Shown here: in pieces, positions 1 through 7,956 of the stretch
How positions within the stretch are numbered: the stretch's first letter is position 1
Layout: each line of letters opens with the position of its first letter
NCBI RefSeq assembly: GCF_012971745.1
Contig: NZ_CP048834.1
Coordinates: 4,845,001-4,909,000 of the forward strand
Source: Starkeya sp. ORNL1
GTDB lineage: Bacteria; Pseudomonadota; Alphaproteobacteria; Rhizobiales; Xanthobacteraceae
Direction: 5' to 3'
DNA length: 64,000 bases
Notes under the pieces: model-generated
The model's input: the letters and a program-made list of their open reading frames with translations, nothing else
The model's database searches: none
Told to the model about the DNA's origin: nothing
Program-made: the position numbers and the translations under genes

Positions 1-208
<208 letters not shown>

Positions 209-286
209 TTCTCATCCTCGATGTCCACCAATGTGGATCGAGCAAAAGACCAGACAAAACGCTTCGCATGATTGCTGTCCTTCGCC

Positions 287-404
287 GGCCTGGTGGCCAT
301 TGCGAGGAGCCTGAACCCGATCCCATCCCGAACTCGGCCGTTAAACTCCTCAGCGCCGATGGTACTATGTCTCAAGACCTGGGAGAGTAGGTCGCTGCCA
401 GGCC
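287..404 (+). rRNA. rrf: 5S ribosomal RNA
   Basis: A 118-nt 5S gene whose ends GGCCTGGTGGC and GCCAGGCC form the closing helix. The internal CCCGATCCCATCCCGAACTC and the GGGAGAGTAGGTC near the 3' end are diagnostic of bacterial 5S. It sits about 80 nt after the 23S end, in the normal 16S-23S-5S order, and is followed directly by a strong terminator. Confidence 0.97.
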
Positions 405-442
405 TGCGAAGGACAGAAATACGCTTTACACGATGAAACCAA

Positions 443-486
443 CGAAAACCCCGCCTCGGGATAAATCCCCCGAGGCGGGGTTTTCG
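443..486 (+). terminator. Rho-independent terminator of the rRNA operon
   Basis: A long GC-rich hairpin with arms CGAAAACCCCGCCTCGGG and CCCGAGGCGGGGTTTTCG, loop about 8 nt, ending in TTTT. It lies 39 nt after the 5S gene. Any longer reading frame starting at 433 would run through this hairpin, which is one reason the next gene is started at 574. Confidence 0.9.
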
Positions 487-573
487 TTTGCGCCCCATAC
501 ATGCTCAAATACCCGTGCACGCCACGTGACGCGCACAAAGCGCGATGCGCGGGAGGGGCCTCGGGAGCCGGAT

Positions 574-1299
574 ATGTCTGCGAAATCCCCTTTCGTCTTG
601 GTGCATGGTGCCTGGCATGGCGGCTGGTGCTGGCAACGCGTCGTCCCGCTGCTCGAGGCCGCCGGCCATCGGACGCTGGCGGTGACCTGCCGCGGTGTCG
701 GCGAGCGGGCCGCCGAGCTCACCCCGGAGATCGGCCTTGATAGCTGCATCGCCGATGTCACATCAGCCATCGAGGCGGCGAATCTCACCGATGTCGTCCT
801 GGTGGGCCATTCTCACGGTGGCTGGATCATCGCCGGCGTCGCCGACCGGATCCCGCAGCGCATTGCGCAGTTCGTCTTCCTCGATGCCAATCTGGTGCAG
901 GACGGTGCGACGCAGTTCAGCACGCTCGCGCCCGAGCTGGTAGCGGCCCGGCGCGCGGTAGCAGCTTTGAGCCCGGGCGGTCTTTCCATGCCGCCGCCGC
1001 CGGCGAGCGCTTTCGGCATAACCAATGAAGCGGACATTGCCTGGGTCGAATCGGAACTCACGCCGCAGCCGCTGAAGACCTATGAGGACGCATTGCGCCT
1101 TGAGCATCCACTCGGCAATGGCCGACCGAAGACCTATGTCGCCTGCGTCAATCCGGCATTTTCCGCCGTCGCCACGGCGCATCAATGGGCGAGCGCGCAG
1201 CCGGATTGGCACTATCTGGAAATTGCGACCGGCCACGATGCCATGGTGATCGCGCCCGAGCTGCTGACGACGACGCTGCTCGGTATCGCCGGTAGCTAA
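574..1299 (+). CDS. Alpha/beta-fold hydrolase (esterase / hydroxynitrile-lyase-like family)
   Basis: Predicted 241-residue cytoplasmic hydrolase. The N-terminal FVLVHGAWHGGWCW carries the oxyanion-hole HG element. The nucleophile elbow GHSHG (near residue 85) gives the catalytic Ser, and a C-terminal GHDAM supplies the His. The compact size and the HGAWHGGWCW block resemble the plant methylesterase/hydroxynitrile-lyase-like branch common in soil proteobacteria. An in-frame ATG at 433 exists, but translation from it would begin at the rRNA terminator; the ATG at 574 follows a GGGAG at 563-567. The substrate cannot be told from sequence. It converges on the formate dehydrogenase gene. Confidence 0.85.
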   Translation: MSAKSPFVLVHGAWHGGWCWQRVVPLLEAAGHRTLAVTCRGVGERAAELTPEIGLDSCIADVTSAIEAANLTDVVLVGHSHGGWIIAGVADRIPQRIAQFVFLDANLVQDGATQFSTLAPELVAARRAVAALSPGGLSMPPPPASAFGITNEADIAWVESELTPQPLKTYEDALRLEHPLGNGRPKTYVACVNPAFSAVATAHQWASAQPDWHYLEIATGHDAMVIAPELLTTTLLGIAGS

Positions 1300-1305
1300 G
1301 CAAAA

Positions 1306-1333
1306 GGCCCCGCACGGAAGGCCCGTGCGGGGG
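1306..1333 (-). terminator. Terminator between convergent genes, best oriented for formate dehydrogenase
   Basis: Stem CCCCGCACGG / CCGTGCGGGG with a 5-nt loop. On the minus strand the hairpin is followed by CCTTTTGC, so it ends the formate dehydrogenase transcript about 50 nt after the stop codon. It also sits just after the plus-strand hydrolase stop and may act on both. Confidence 0.75.
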
Positions 1334-1382
1334 AGGGAGGATGGGCGACCGTCTTGGGAGTTGGGCCGCCATCGGAAAGAGG

Positions 1383-2588
1383 TCAGCCGGCCTTCTTGAA
1401 CTTCTCGGCTTCTTCCGAACCGCCGGTGGCGTTGCCCTTTGAGTAGGAATGCGCGCCGGTGCCGGCGAGCCCGCCGCCCTGCACGATCAGGTACTCGTCG
1501 CGGATCGGACGACCCTCGAAGAAGCACTCGAGGATCTCGCGCGTGCCGGCCGCATAACGGGTCTGCGCGGTCAGCGAGGTGCCGGAGATGTGGGGCGTCA
1601 TGCCGTTATAGGGCGCGGTACGCCACGGATGATCCTTCGGCGCCGGCTGCGGGAACCACACATCACCGGCATAGCCGGCGAGTTGGCCGCCCTCCAGCGC
1701 CCGGACGATCGCATCGCGGTCGCACAGCTTGCCGCGCGCGGTGTTGACGAGATAGGCGCCGCGCTTGAACAGCTTGAGCGTCTCGTCATTGATCATGTGC
1801 TCGGTTTCGGGGTGCAGCGGCACGTTGAGCGTCACCACGTCACAATGCGGGTACATCTCCTCGCGCGTGTCGTGCCAGGTGAGGTTCAGCTCCTTCTCGA
1901 CCGCTTCCGGCAGGCGGTGACGATCGGTGTAGTGCAGCTTCACATCGAAGGGCGCCAGGCGACGCAGCACGGCGAGGCCGATGCGGCCGGCGGCAACGGA
2001 GCCGACCGACATCGCTTCGAGGTCGTAGGAGTGCGCCACGCAGTCGGCGATGTTCCAGCCGCCCTTTTTCACCCATTCGTGCGAGGGCAGATAGTTGCGC
2101 ACTAGCGAGAGGATCATCATCACCACATGCTCGGCGACGCTGATCGAGTTGCAGTAGGTGACTTCGGCGACGGTGATGTTCCGGTCGATAGCCGACTGAA
2201 GATCGACATGGTCGGAGCCGATGCCGGCGGTGAGCGCCAGCTTGAGGTTCTTCGCCTTGGCGATGCGCTCGGGCGTCAGATAGGCCGGCCAGAAGGGCTG
2301 GGAGATGACGACGTCGGCATCGACGAGTTCCTTCTCGAACACCGAGTCCGGGCCGTCCTTGTCGGAGGTCACGACCAGGGCATGGCCGTTGGCCTCGAGA
2401 TACTTGCGCAGGCCGAGCTCGCCGGAGACGGAGCCGAGCAGGGTGCCGGGGGTGAAGTCGATGGCCTTCGGGGTGGGCAGCGTCTGGCCGCCGGGATAGT
2501 GATCGATCTTCGGCAGATCGTCGCGGGCATAAGTCTTCGGATAGCCGTCGACTGGATCATCATAAAGAACGCAAAGTACTTTTGCCAT
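1383..2588 (-). CDS. fdh: NAD-dependent formate dehydrogenase
   Basis: A 401-residue metal-free formate dehydrogenase (formate + NAD+ to CO2 + NADH, EC 1.17.1.9) of the D-2-hydroxyacid dehydrogenase superfamily. Length and sequence match the Pseudomonas sp. 101 / methylotroph enzymes closely. Active-site residues are visible: Asn147 (CNSIS), Arg285 (NTARGK), Gln314 (WFPQPAP) and His333 (TPHISG). The nucleotide loop reads VGSVAAGRIG, and Asp222 (YTDRHR) predicts NAD rather than NADP. The start has GAGGAG upstream. It provides the last step of one-carbon oxidation and NADH supply. A LysR gene lies 277 nt upstream on the same strand. This gene strongly suggests a methylotrophic or formate-using organism. 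Confidence 0.96.
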   Translation of the reverse strand: MAKVLCVLYDDPVDGYPKTYARDDLPKIDHYPGGQTLPTPKAIDFTPGTLLGSVSGELGLRKYLEANGHALVVTSDKDGPDSVFEKELVDADVVISQPFWPAYLTPERIAKAKNLKLALTAGIGSDHVDLQSAIDRNITVAEVTYCNSISVAEHVVMMILSLVRNYLPSHEWVKKGGWNIADCVAHSYDLEAMSVGSVAAGRIGLAVLRRLAPFDVKLHYTDRHRLPEAVEKELNLTWHDTREEMYPHCDVVTLNVPLHPETEHMINDETLKLFKRGAYLVNTARGKLCDRDAIVRALEGGQLAGYAGDVWFPQPAPKDHPWRTAPYNGMTPHISGTSLTAQTRYAAGTREILECFFEGRPIRDEYLIVQGGGLAGTGAHSYSKGNATGGSEEAEKFKKAG

Positions 2589-2865
2589 CTCGGCATCTCC
2601 TCTCTAGACACAAGAAGAGGACGGCCCCGCCGCGCAGTGCGCGGCCGGCTAGCGCGAAATCTCGATTGTCGCGTCTCGTCGGCATGGTCCTGTCCTCCTC
2701 AAAACGAGGAAGGCGGTACCGCTCCGGGCGTCCTCCATGCCGGCTCGACGTTGGGGTTCGTTTCCCCGCTCGCGTGCCGACGCTATGAATGTGCGGAGAC
2801 AACGCCGCCGCTTCAAATCGAAAGCGCGAAACAATCGATAGACGCAAGCAATCAAACGGGGAGTT

Positions 2866-3774
2866 TCAGGAAACGTTCTGAAATAGCGAAGCGAGATCGA
2901 CGCCGCGCGTGAGTTTCATGAGGGCGCCGGCTACCGGGCTCAGCGGGTCGCGCTCGGACAGCACGAGGCCGATCGGCTGGGTATGCACCGGCTCGGTGAG
3001 CGGGACGCCGATGAGATCGGTGGCATCGCCGAGGCCGCGAAGGCAGGCCAGCGGCACGATGCTGGAGAACGGCCCCTGCCGTACGAAGGACCAGATGCCC
3101 ATAAAGCTGTTGGTCTCGACCGCCGGCGGGGCGCTGAGGCCGGCGTCGGCCAGCACATGGTCGATGATGCGGCGGTTCTGCATGTCCGGCGTCAGCAGGC
3201 ACAGCGGCACGCCCGCCGCCTCGCGCCAGCTCACCGATCGTCGTCGCGCGAGGGGCTCGCCCGCCCGCGTCACGAACACGTAGCGCTCCCTATAGAGGTC
3301 GAACCGGCGCACGCCCTTCAGCGGTTCGTTCTCCAGATAGGTGATGCCGGCGTCGAGATCGAGTTCGTCGAGCCCGCGCTGTATGGCGGCGGAGGAGAGC
3401 GAGTGCATCTGCACGCGCACCTGGGGATGCCGGACGCAGAAGGCGGCGAGCAAGAGCGGCGCGGCCGACATCGCTGCGGGGATGACGCCGACGCGCAGCG
3501 CTCCGGAGAGTGCGCCGGTGGTTTCCGCCCGCTCCTGGCGCAGGCTGTCATAGTCGGCCGCGATCTGCCGCGCCCAGCCGAGCACGCGCTCGCCTTCGGC
3601 GGTGAAGCCGAGGAAACGGTGGCCGCGCACAACGATGGGCAGGCCGAGCTCCTGCTCAAGCTTGCGGATGCCCGCGGACAGCGTCGGCTGCGAGACATGG
3701 CAGGCTTCCGCCGCGCGGCCGAAATGCTTTTCGCGGGCCAAAGCCACGAGATAGTGCATCTGCCGCACGAACAT
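2866..3774 (-). CDS. LysR-family transcriptional regulator, probable regulator of formate dehydrogenase
   Basis: 302 residues, normal LysR length. The N-terminal winged helix-turn-helix is FGRAAEACHVSQPTLSAGIR (residues 18-37), and a PBP2-type effector domain starts near residue 92 (LRVGVIPAAM). It reads towards the formate dehydrogenase gene on the same strand and starts 28 nt after the CHAD gene ends, so the order CHAD - LysR - fdh may be one transcriptional direction. LysR regulators beside formate dehydrogenases (FdsR type) are known; that this one senses formate is inference from position. Confidence 0.9.
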   Translation of the reverse strand: MFVRQMHYLVALAREKHFGRAAEACHVSQPTLSAGIRKLEQELGLPIVVRGHRFLGFTAEGERVLGWARQIAADYDSLRQERAETTGALSGALRVGVIPAAMSAAPLLLAAFCVRHPQVRVQMHSLSSAAIQRGLDELDLDAGITYLENEPLKGVRRFDLYRERYVFVTRAGEPLARRRSVSWREAAGVPLCLLTPDMQNRRIIDHVLADAGLSAPPAVETNSFMGIWSFVRQGPFSSIVPLACLRGLGDATDLIGVPLTEPVHTQPIGLVLSERDPLSPVAGALMKLTRGVDLASLFQNVS

Positions 3775-3802
3775 CGGGTGTTTCCCTCACGGAAAACCCT
3801 TC

Positions 3803-4870
3803 TTATTCCCGATTTTCTGCGTGATCTACAGATGCTTCGAGGTAGGCGGCCAAGCGTCGGCAAAACGCCTTCGGCCGTTCGGCGAAGAGGCGGGCGTGAT
3901 GCCGCATCGCCTTGTCGGCGAGCTTGCGCTGGCGGCGGCTGGCCGCATCCATCACGGTCGCGATGTGATCGGGCGACAAGCGGCCCGGCGCGCCGTCGAG
4001 CCGGGCGAGCAGGATTTCGAGATCGTGATGGCGGCCAAGCATTTCCCGCAGGCGCTGCAGCTCATCAAGCCAGATGGCGCCGAGACGCGGCCACCACGGG
4101 GCGGCGAGTTCCATCTGGCAGACATGGGCGACGACGTGCTTGCGCAATTCGTGCAGCGCCTCGGCATCGGCGGGGTCGATGCCGTAGGCCGCGCGCCGGG
4201 CGCGGCGGTAGCCTGACGCGAGTGCCTCGGGCAGATCCTGGGCGTCCATGTCATCGGCGAGCTGCGCCGCTCTCGCCATGCCGTCCGACAGTCCCGCTTC
4301 GCGCAGCGCTGTCAGATTGCCGTCCGCCTCCCCATGAGGCTCTGTCCGGCGCGTGAGGGTGCTGGCGACCTTGCGCGCGAGTGCCGTGTCGAGCGGCCTG
4401 CGTCGCTTTTCGGCGGCGAGGTCGGCAATGGCGTCGTGGATGATGTGGCGGTCGCGCGTGCTGGCAAGGCTGTGCGCCGCTGCGCCCAGATCGCGGCGCA
4501 GCTGGCGCGCAGCCGGACGTCGCTCGCCCTCGACCAGCATGAGCAAAGCACGCGCGCCCTTGAGCGCCCGGCGCGTCTTGTGGATGGCCGTGACGGTATC
4601 CTCCAGGTCCAGCGAGTCGCGTGTGTCATGCGCGGCACGCAGCAGCGCGTCGCCGAGCGGGGTAGCGGCGTCGGCCTTGTCGGTCGGGGTGGACGGCGCC
4701 GGGGCGCCCTGCGGCGGGGGCTCCGGCGAGGCGCGTCGCCGGCGGACGGCAGCGGCCTTCGCCGGCGGGGCGGGAGCGGGTGTAGCCGTCCGGGTTTTCG
4801 GGGCAGTCGCCTGGTTCGACGTGGCAGCGGGTGTCGTCGCGGTCTTGTGCACAGCGAAACGGCGGGGCAT
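3803..4870 (-). CDS. CHAD-domain protein with Pro/Ala/Thr-rich N-terminus
   Basis: 355 residues. Residues 1-70 are low-complexity and rich in Pro, Ala, Thr and Arg, probably disordered. From about residue 72 the helical CHAD domain follows, with its conserved basic and histidine pattern (AIHKTRRALKGARALL, later ALHELRKHVVAHVCQMEL). CHAD domains bind inorganic polyphosphate and often sit with CYTH/triphosphate-tunnel enzymes; no such domain is fused or adjacent here. The ATG at 4870 is preferred over the adjacent GTG at 4873. The gene lies just upstream of the LysR regulator on the same strand. Its role is unknown beyond likely polyphosphate binding. Confidence 0.88.
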   Translation of the reverse strand: MPRRFAVHKTATTPAATSNQATAPKTRTATPAPAPPAKAAAVRRRRASPEPPPQGAPAPSTPTDKADAATPLGDALLRAAHDTRDSLDLEDTVTAIHKTRRALKGARALLMLVEGERRPAARQLRRDLGAAAHSLASTRDRHIIHDAIADLAAEKRRRPLDTALARKVASTLTRRTEPHGEADGNLTALREAGLSDGMARAAQLADDMDAQDLPEALASGYRRARRAAYGIDPADAEALHELRKHVVAHVCQMELAAPWWPRLGAIWLDELQRLREMLGRHHDLEILLARLDGAPGRLSPDHIATVMDAASRRQRKLADKAMRHHARLFAERPKAFCRRLAAYLEASVDHAENRE

Positions 4871-5042
4871 CACAACTTTTTCCTAATCACGCCGAGCCTT
4901 ACGGACACAGGCTTAGGGACCTGCCGTCCTGTATCTGACGACGTTTGCATGACAAAAAATAGGCCCTTGCCCCTTCCTTTTAGCGATTGGGATTGCTAGA
5001 TACCCCCCGTCGCCGGATGGCATTGCCTCCGCCGGCCTCTGA

Positions 5043-5119
<77 letters not shown>

Positions 5120-5146
5120 GTCGACCCCTTTCGCGAGGGGATTGCG

Positions 5147-5170
5147 AAGGCCGCCGCAAGGCGGCCTTTT
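5147..5170 (+). terminator. Rho-independent terminator after tRNA-fMet
   Basis: Stem AAGGCCGCC / GGCGGCCTT with loop GCAA, followed by TTTTGCATTT. It lies 27 nt after the tRNA CCA end. Confidence 0.88.
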
Positions 5171-5672
5171 GCATTTAAGGGCTCTTGTAGCCGCCATGTC
5201 AGCACGGGCTTCGAAATCTACCCCGCCGCTCTCTCCTCCTTGAGCGCGACCTGCTGGGTGACGAACTCGGCGTAGGTCTCGTCCATCTTCTGGATCACGG
5301 CGATCCATGCGCCGTCAGCCTCAGCCCGATCACGGGGGCCCGCTCGGCGGACATGGACTGTACGGCGCTCCCGTCGCCGGATCTTTCGCGAGTGCGCTGT
5401 TCCGACACGTCGAACGCCGATCCTCGTGAGACAAGCGCGTACATTGGGATGAAGGCGTCGAGACGGGCAATGTCGCCGGCCGCTGCCGTCCGCCGTGACA
5501 CCACTTGCGGGGGCGACGCGAACGCTATTGCAGCCCAGTACTTTCGAGCAGCATCGCGGCCCTCGCGGCGACGGCGTCCTGCCAGAGGCCTTTCCGTTCG
5601 GATGATTCCATCCGGACGAAAGGGCTCTTGGTCACTCCTGGGCATCCGGCTCGCTGAGCCGAGCTTCCAGGA
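5171..5672. other. Intergenic stretch with a possible gene remnant and a dispersed palindrome
   Basis: No convincing complete gene in about 500 nt. On the minus strand, the frame ending at the stop at 5218-5220 reads as a helical, acidic-rich tail (AWIAVIQKMDETYAEFVTQQ, then VALKEERAAG) that looks like a genuine protein C-terminus, but upstream of about 5310 it turns arginine-rich without a plausible start. It may be a decayed 3' gene end. At 5585-5635 there is an imperfect palindrome (TTCCGTTCGGATGATTCCAT ... GGACGAAAGGGCTC) of the dispersed family also seen near 9.6, 13.15 and 61.85 kb. Confidence 0.4.
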
Positions 5673-6428
5673 CTACGAGCGGGCAAATGCCAGCATCTCT
5701 CCGTCCTGCGGTATCAGCAGCCGCGCGGCCGCAATGCCCCCGGCCTCGGCGGCATGGCGCAGGTCCGGCCGGCCGATGGTGGCATGATCCAGCGCCTCCA
5801 TATGGGTGGCGACGACGATGGAGTGGGGCGACGCCGCGCAGACGGCGAGGGTCTGCTCGGCGTCCATGACGATCAGGTCGCCATCCCACCGCGCGCCGCA
5901 GGAATGCGTGACGATGATGTCCGGGCTGGTCCGCGCAATGGTGTCGGCGACCGGCGAGTAGAGCACCGTGTCGCCCGCCCAGTAAACGCTGGGCTCGCCT
6001 GTTGCGTCGAGGCTGAATCCCATGACCGGGCCCATCTTCTCCACCACCGGCCCGAGGCCGTGGCTGCCTTCCCGGCGGGTCAGCGTGATACCGTTCCAGA
6101 CCGTCGTGTCGAGCAGCGGCGTGACGTCCTCGAAGCCGGCGCTGCGGATCTCCGCCTCGTCGCCCGGCTGGCAGATGATCGGCAGGTGCTTCGGCACCAG
6201 CTCCATGGCGACCGAATCGAAATGATCCTCATGCAGATGCGACACGATGACGAGTTCCACGCCCTCCAGGATGTCGTCGGTGCTAGTCGGAAGCTCGACC
6301 ATCGGATTGGGCGAGCGGCCGGTGAATGACGGCCGGCTGTGCCTTGGCCCGAAGTCGGGATCGATCAGTATCGTGCGTCCGGCATAGTCCAGCTTGAGGG
6401 TCGCATTGCGCAGCAATCGGAGATGCAT
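5673..6428 (-). CDS. Metallo-beta-lactamase-fold hydrolase (UlaG/RNase Z-like branch)
   Basis: 251 residues. The metal-binding motif is SHLHEDHF (HxHxDH, near residue 75). Further ligand positions are in the YWAGDTVLY Asp and later THSCGARWDGD / ATHMEALDH histidines. The opening LRNATLKLDYAGRTILIDPD is typical of the beta-lactamase-fold proteins annotated with UlaG. The ATG at 6428 has AGGAA eight bases upstream; an alternative start at 6461 would add 11 residues. It is divergent from the aminotransferase gene across 250 nt. The substrate is unknown; cyclic-phosphate or lactone hydrolysis would fit the family. Confidence 0.85.
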   Translation of the reverse strand: MHLRLLRNATLKLDYAGRTILIDPDFGPRHSRPSFTGRSPNPMVELPTSTDDILEGVELVIVSHLHEDHFDSVAMELVPKHLPIICQPGDEAEIRSAGFEDVTPLLDTTVWNGITLTRREGSHGLGPVVEKMGPVMGFSLDATGEPSVYWAGDTVLYSPVADTIARTSPDIIVTHSCGARWDGDLIVMDAEQTLAVCAASPHSIVVATHMEALDHATIGRPDLRHAAEAGGIAAARLLIPQDGEMLAFARS

Positions 6429-6678
6429 GCCGTGTTCCTGTCTTGAAGCCAAAGACTGCATGTCTCGCGTCCTGCCATGCCGATGGCAGGAGAGAGCTTG
6501 ATGTAGTTGACCCGTTTTATATACTACCCGCGCATCGCTGGCACCCGGTCCCGGGGAGCGATGCGCCGGCGCTACGTCGTCAGCGCACGCCTCCGGTTTG
6601 CGAACCGCGTGGGACTGGTGGGTGCGCGCCGTAACGCTATTCTGGCGCGCCGACCGTTCGCCGCCGGCCGAGGCTCAC

Positions 6679-7845
6679 ATGTCCGTTGCCGTGCCGCATC
6701 TGCTGCTCACCACCGGCCCGGTTGCCGCCTATGCGGACGTGCTCAATGCGCTGGCGCGGCCGGTTCCCTATGACGGCGACCCGGCTTTCCTGGCGTTCTA
6801 CGAGGCCGTGATCGGCAAGCTGCGCACCGCCATGCGGCTCTCCAGCCTGCCGGTGATCCTGCAAGGCGAGGCGATACTCGGGATCGAGGCTGCGGCAGCA
6901 TCGCTGATCGCGCGCGAGGACGTCGTGCTGAACCTCGTCTCCGGCGTCTATGGCAAGGGCTTCGCGGTGTGGGCGCGCCGCCATGGCGCCGAAATCGTCG
7001 AGTTGCAGGTGCCGTACAATGAGGCGATCGACCCGGCCGCCGTGGAGTGCGCGCTCAAGGCGCGGCCGGACATCCGGGTGGTTTCGGTGTGCCACCACGA
7101 GACGCCGTCCGGCACGCTCAATCCGGTGGCGGAGATCGGCGCCGTGGTCGCCGCGCATGGCGGCTTCCTCATCGTCGACGCGGTGTCCTCGTTCGGCGGC
7201 ATGGATGTACATCCCGAGGCGGTGCACGCCGACATCTTCGTCGCCTCGCCGTCGAAATGCCTCGGCGCGACGCCGGGACTGACGCTGCTGGGCATCAGCG
7301 CGCGGGCATGGGAGAAGATGCGGTCCAATCCCGGCGCGCCGCGCGCCTCGTTCCTCAGCCTGCTCGACTGGGAGCATGCCTGGCGCCGCGACCGCCCGTT
7401 CCCGGTCACGCCGTCGATCGCCGAGATCCATGGCCTCGATGCCGCGCTCGACCGGCATCTGGCCGAGGGTCCGGAGGCGGTGTGGGCACGGCATGCGCTG
7501 ACGGCGTCCGCCACCCGCGCCGGGGTGAAGGCGCTCGGCCTCGATCTGTGGCCGAGCCGCGAGGCCATCGCCGCGCCGATGGTGACGGTGATCCGGGTGC
7601 CGGACGGCCTGTCCGACGTGGCGATCCGCGATACCATGCGGGACCGTTACAGCGTCCTGATCTCGCTCGGCCGTGGCGAGACGGCGGGGAAGGTGCTGCG
7701 CATCGGCCATATGGGCCCCGCGGCGCAGCCCATCAATGCGGTGACCGTGGTCGGCGCCCTTGGCGGCGCCTGCCGGGCGCTGGGATATGAGGTTCGCATC
7801 AGTGAGGGGTGTGAGGCGGCCCTCGCCGGCATCGACAGCGGCTGA
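6679..7845 (+). CDS. Class V aminotransferase, pyridoxamine-pyruvate transaminase-like
   Basis: 388 residues, PLP-dependent fold type I. The PLP lysine is Lys193 in SPSKCLGATPG, after the IVDAVSSFGG strand with its Asp. Many blocks match what I recall of Mesorhizobium pyridoxamine-pyruvate transaminase (EC 2.6.1.30): LTTGPVAAYADVL, VILQGEAILG, GVYGKG, VPYNEAIDP, VSVCHHETPSGT, GPEAVWARHALTA and RIGHMGPAAQPI. That enzyme converts pyridoxamine + pyruvate to pyridoxal + alanine in vitamin B6 breakdown. An alternative is an alanine/serine-glyoxylate transaminase. The ATG at 6679 is preferred over upstream starts because homology begins there (AGG 5 nt before). The peptide-type ABC transporter follows on the same strand. 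No other B6-degrading gene is near, so the substrate in vivo is open. Confidence 0.8.
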   Translation: MSVAVPHLLLTTGPVAAYADVLNALARPVPYDGDPAFLAFYEAVIGKLRTAMRLSSLPVILQGEAILGIEAAAASLIAREDVVLNLVSGVYGKGFAVWARRHGAEIVELQVPYNEAIDPAAVECALKARPDIRVVSVCHHETPSGTLNPVAEIGAVVAAHGGFLIVDAVSSFGGMDVHPEAVHADIFVASPSKCLGATPGLTLLGISARAWEKMRSNPGAPRASFLSLLDWEHAWRRDRPFPVTPSIAEIHGLDAALDRHLAEGPEAVWARHALTASATRAGVKALGLDLWPSREAIAAPMVTVIRVPDGLSDVAIRDTMRDRYSVLISLGRGETAGKVLRIGHMGPAAQPINAVTVVGALGGACRALGYEVRISEGCEAALAGIDSG

Positions 7846-7956
7846 GACCCCGCGCCAGCCGCGCCTTGCGCCGAAGTGCCCACGCCTGAAAACAACCGCA
7901 CCTGAAAACTCCCGTGCCTGAAAACTCCGTCGCCAGAAGACCATGAGAGGTTGGCC

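Noticed and set aside
433..573. N-terminal extension of the alpha/beta hydrolase from an ATG at 433
   Set aside because: This part overlaps the rRNA terminator hairpin and has no family similarity; a good start with ribosome site exists at 574.
5295..5787. Overlapping open frames on both strands in the post-tRNA gap
   Set aside because: Low-complexity, Arg-rich translations spanning a dispersed palindrome; no start site or domain evidence.
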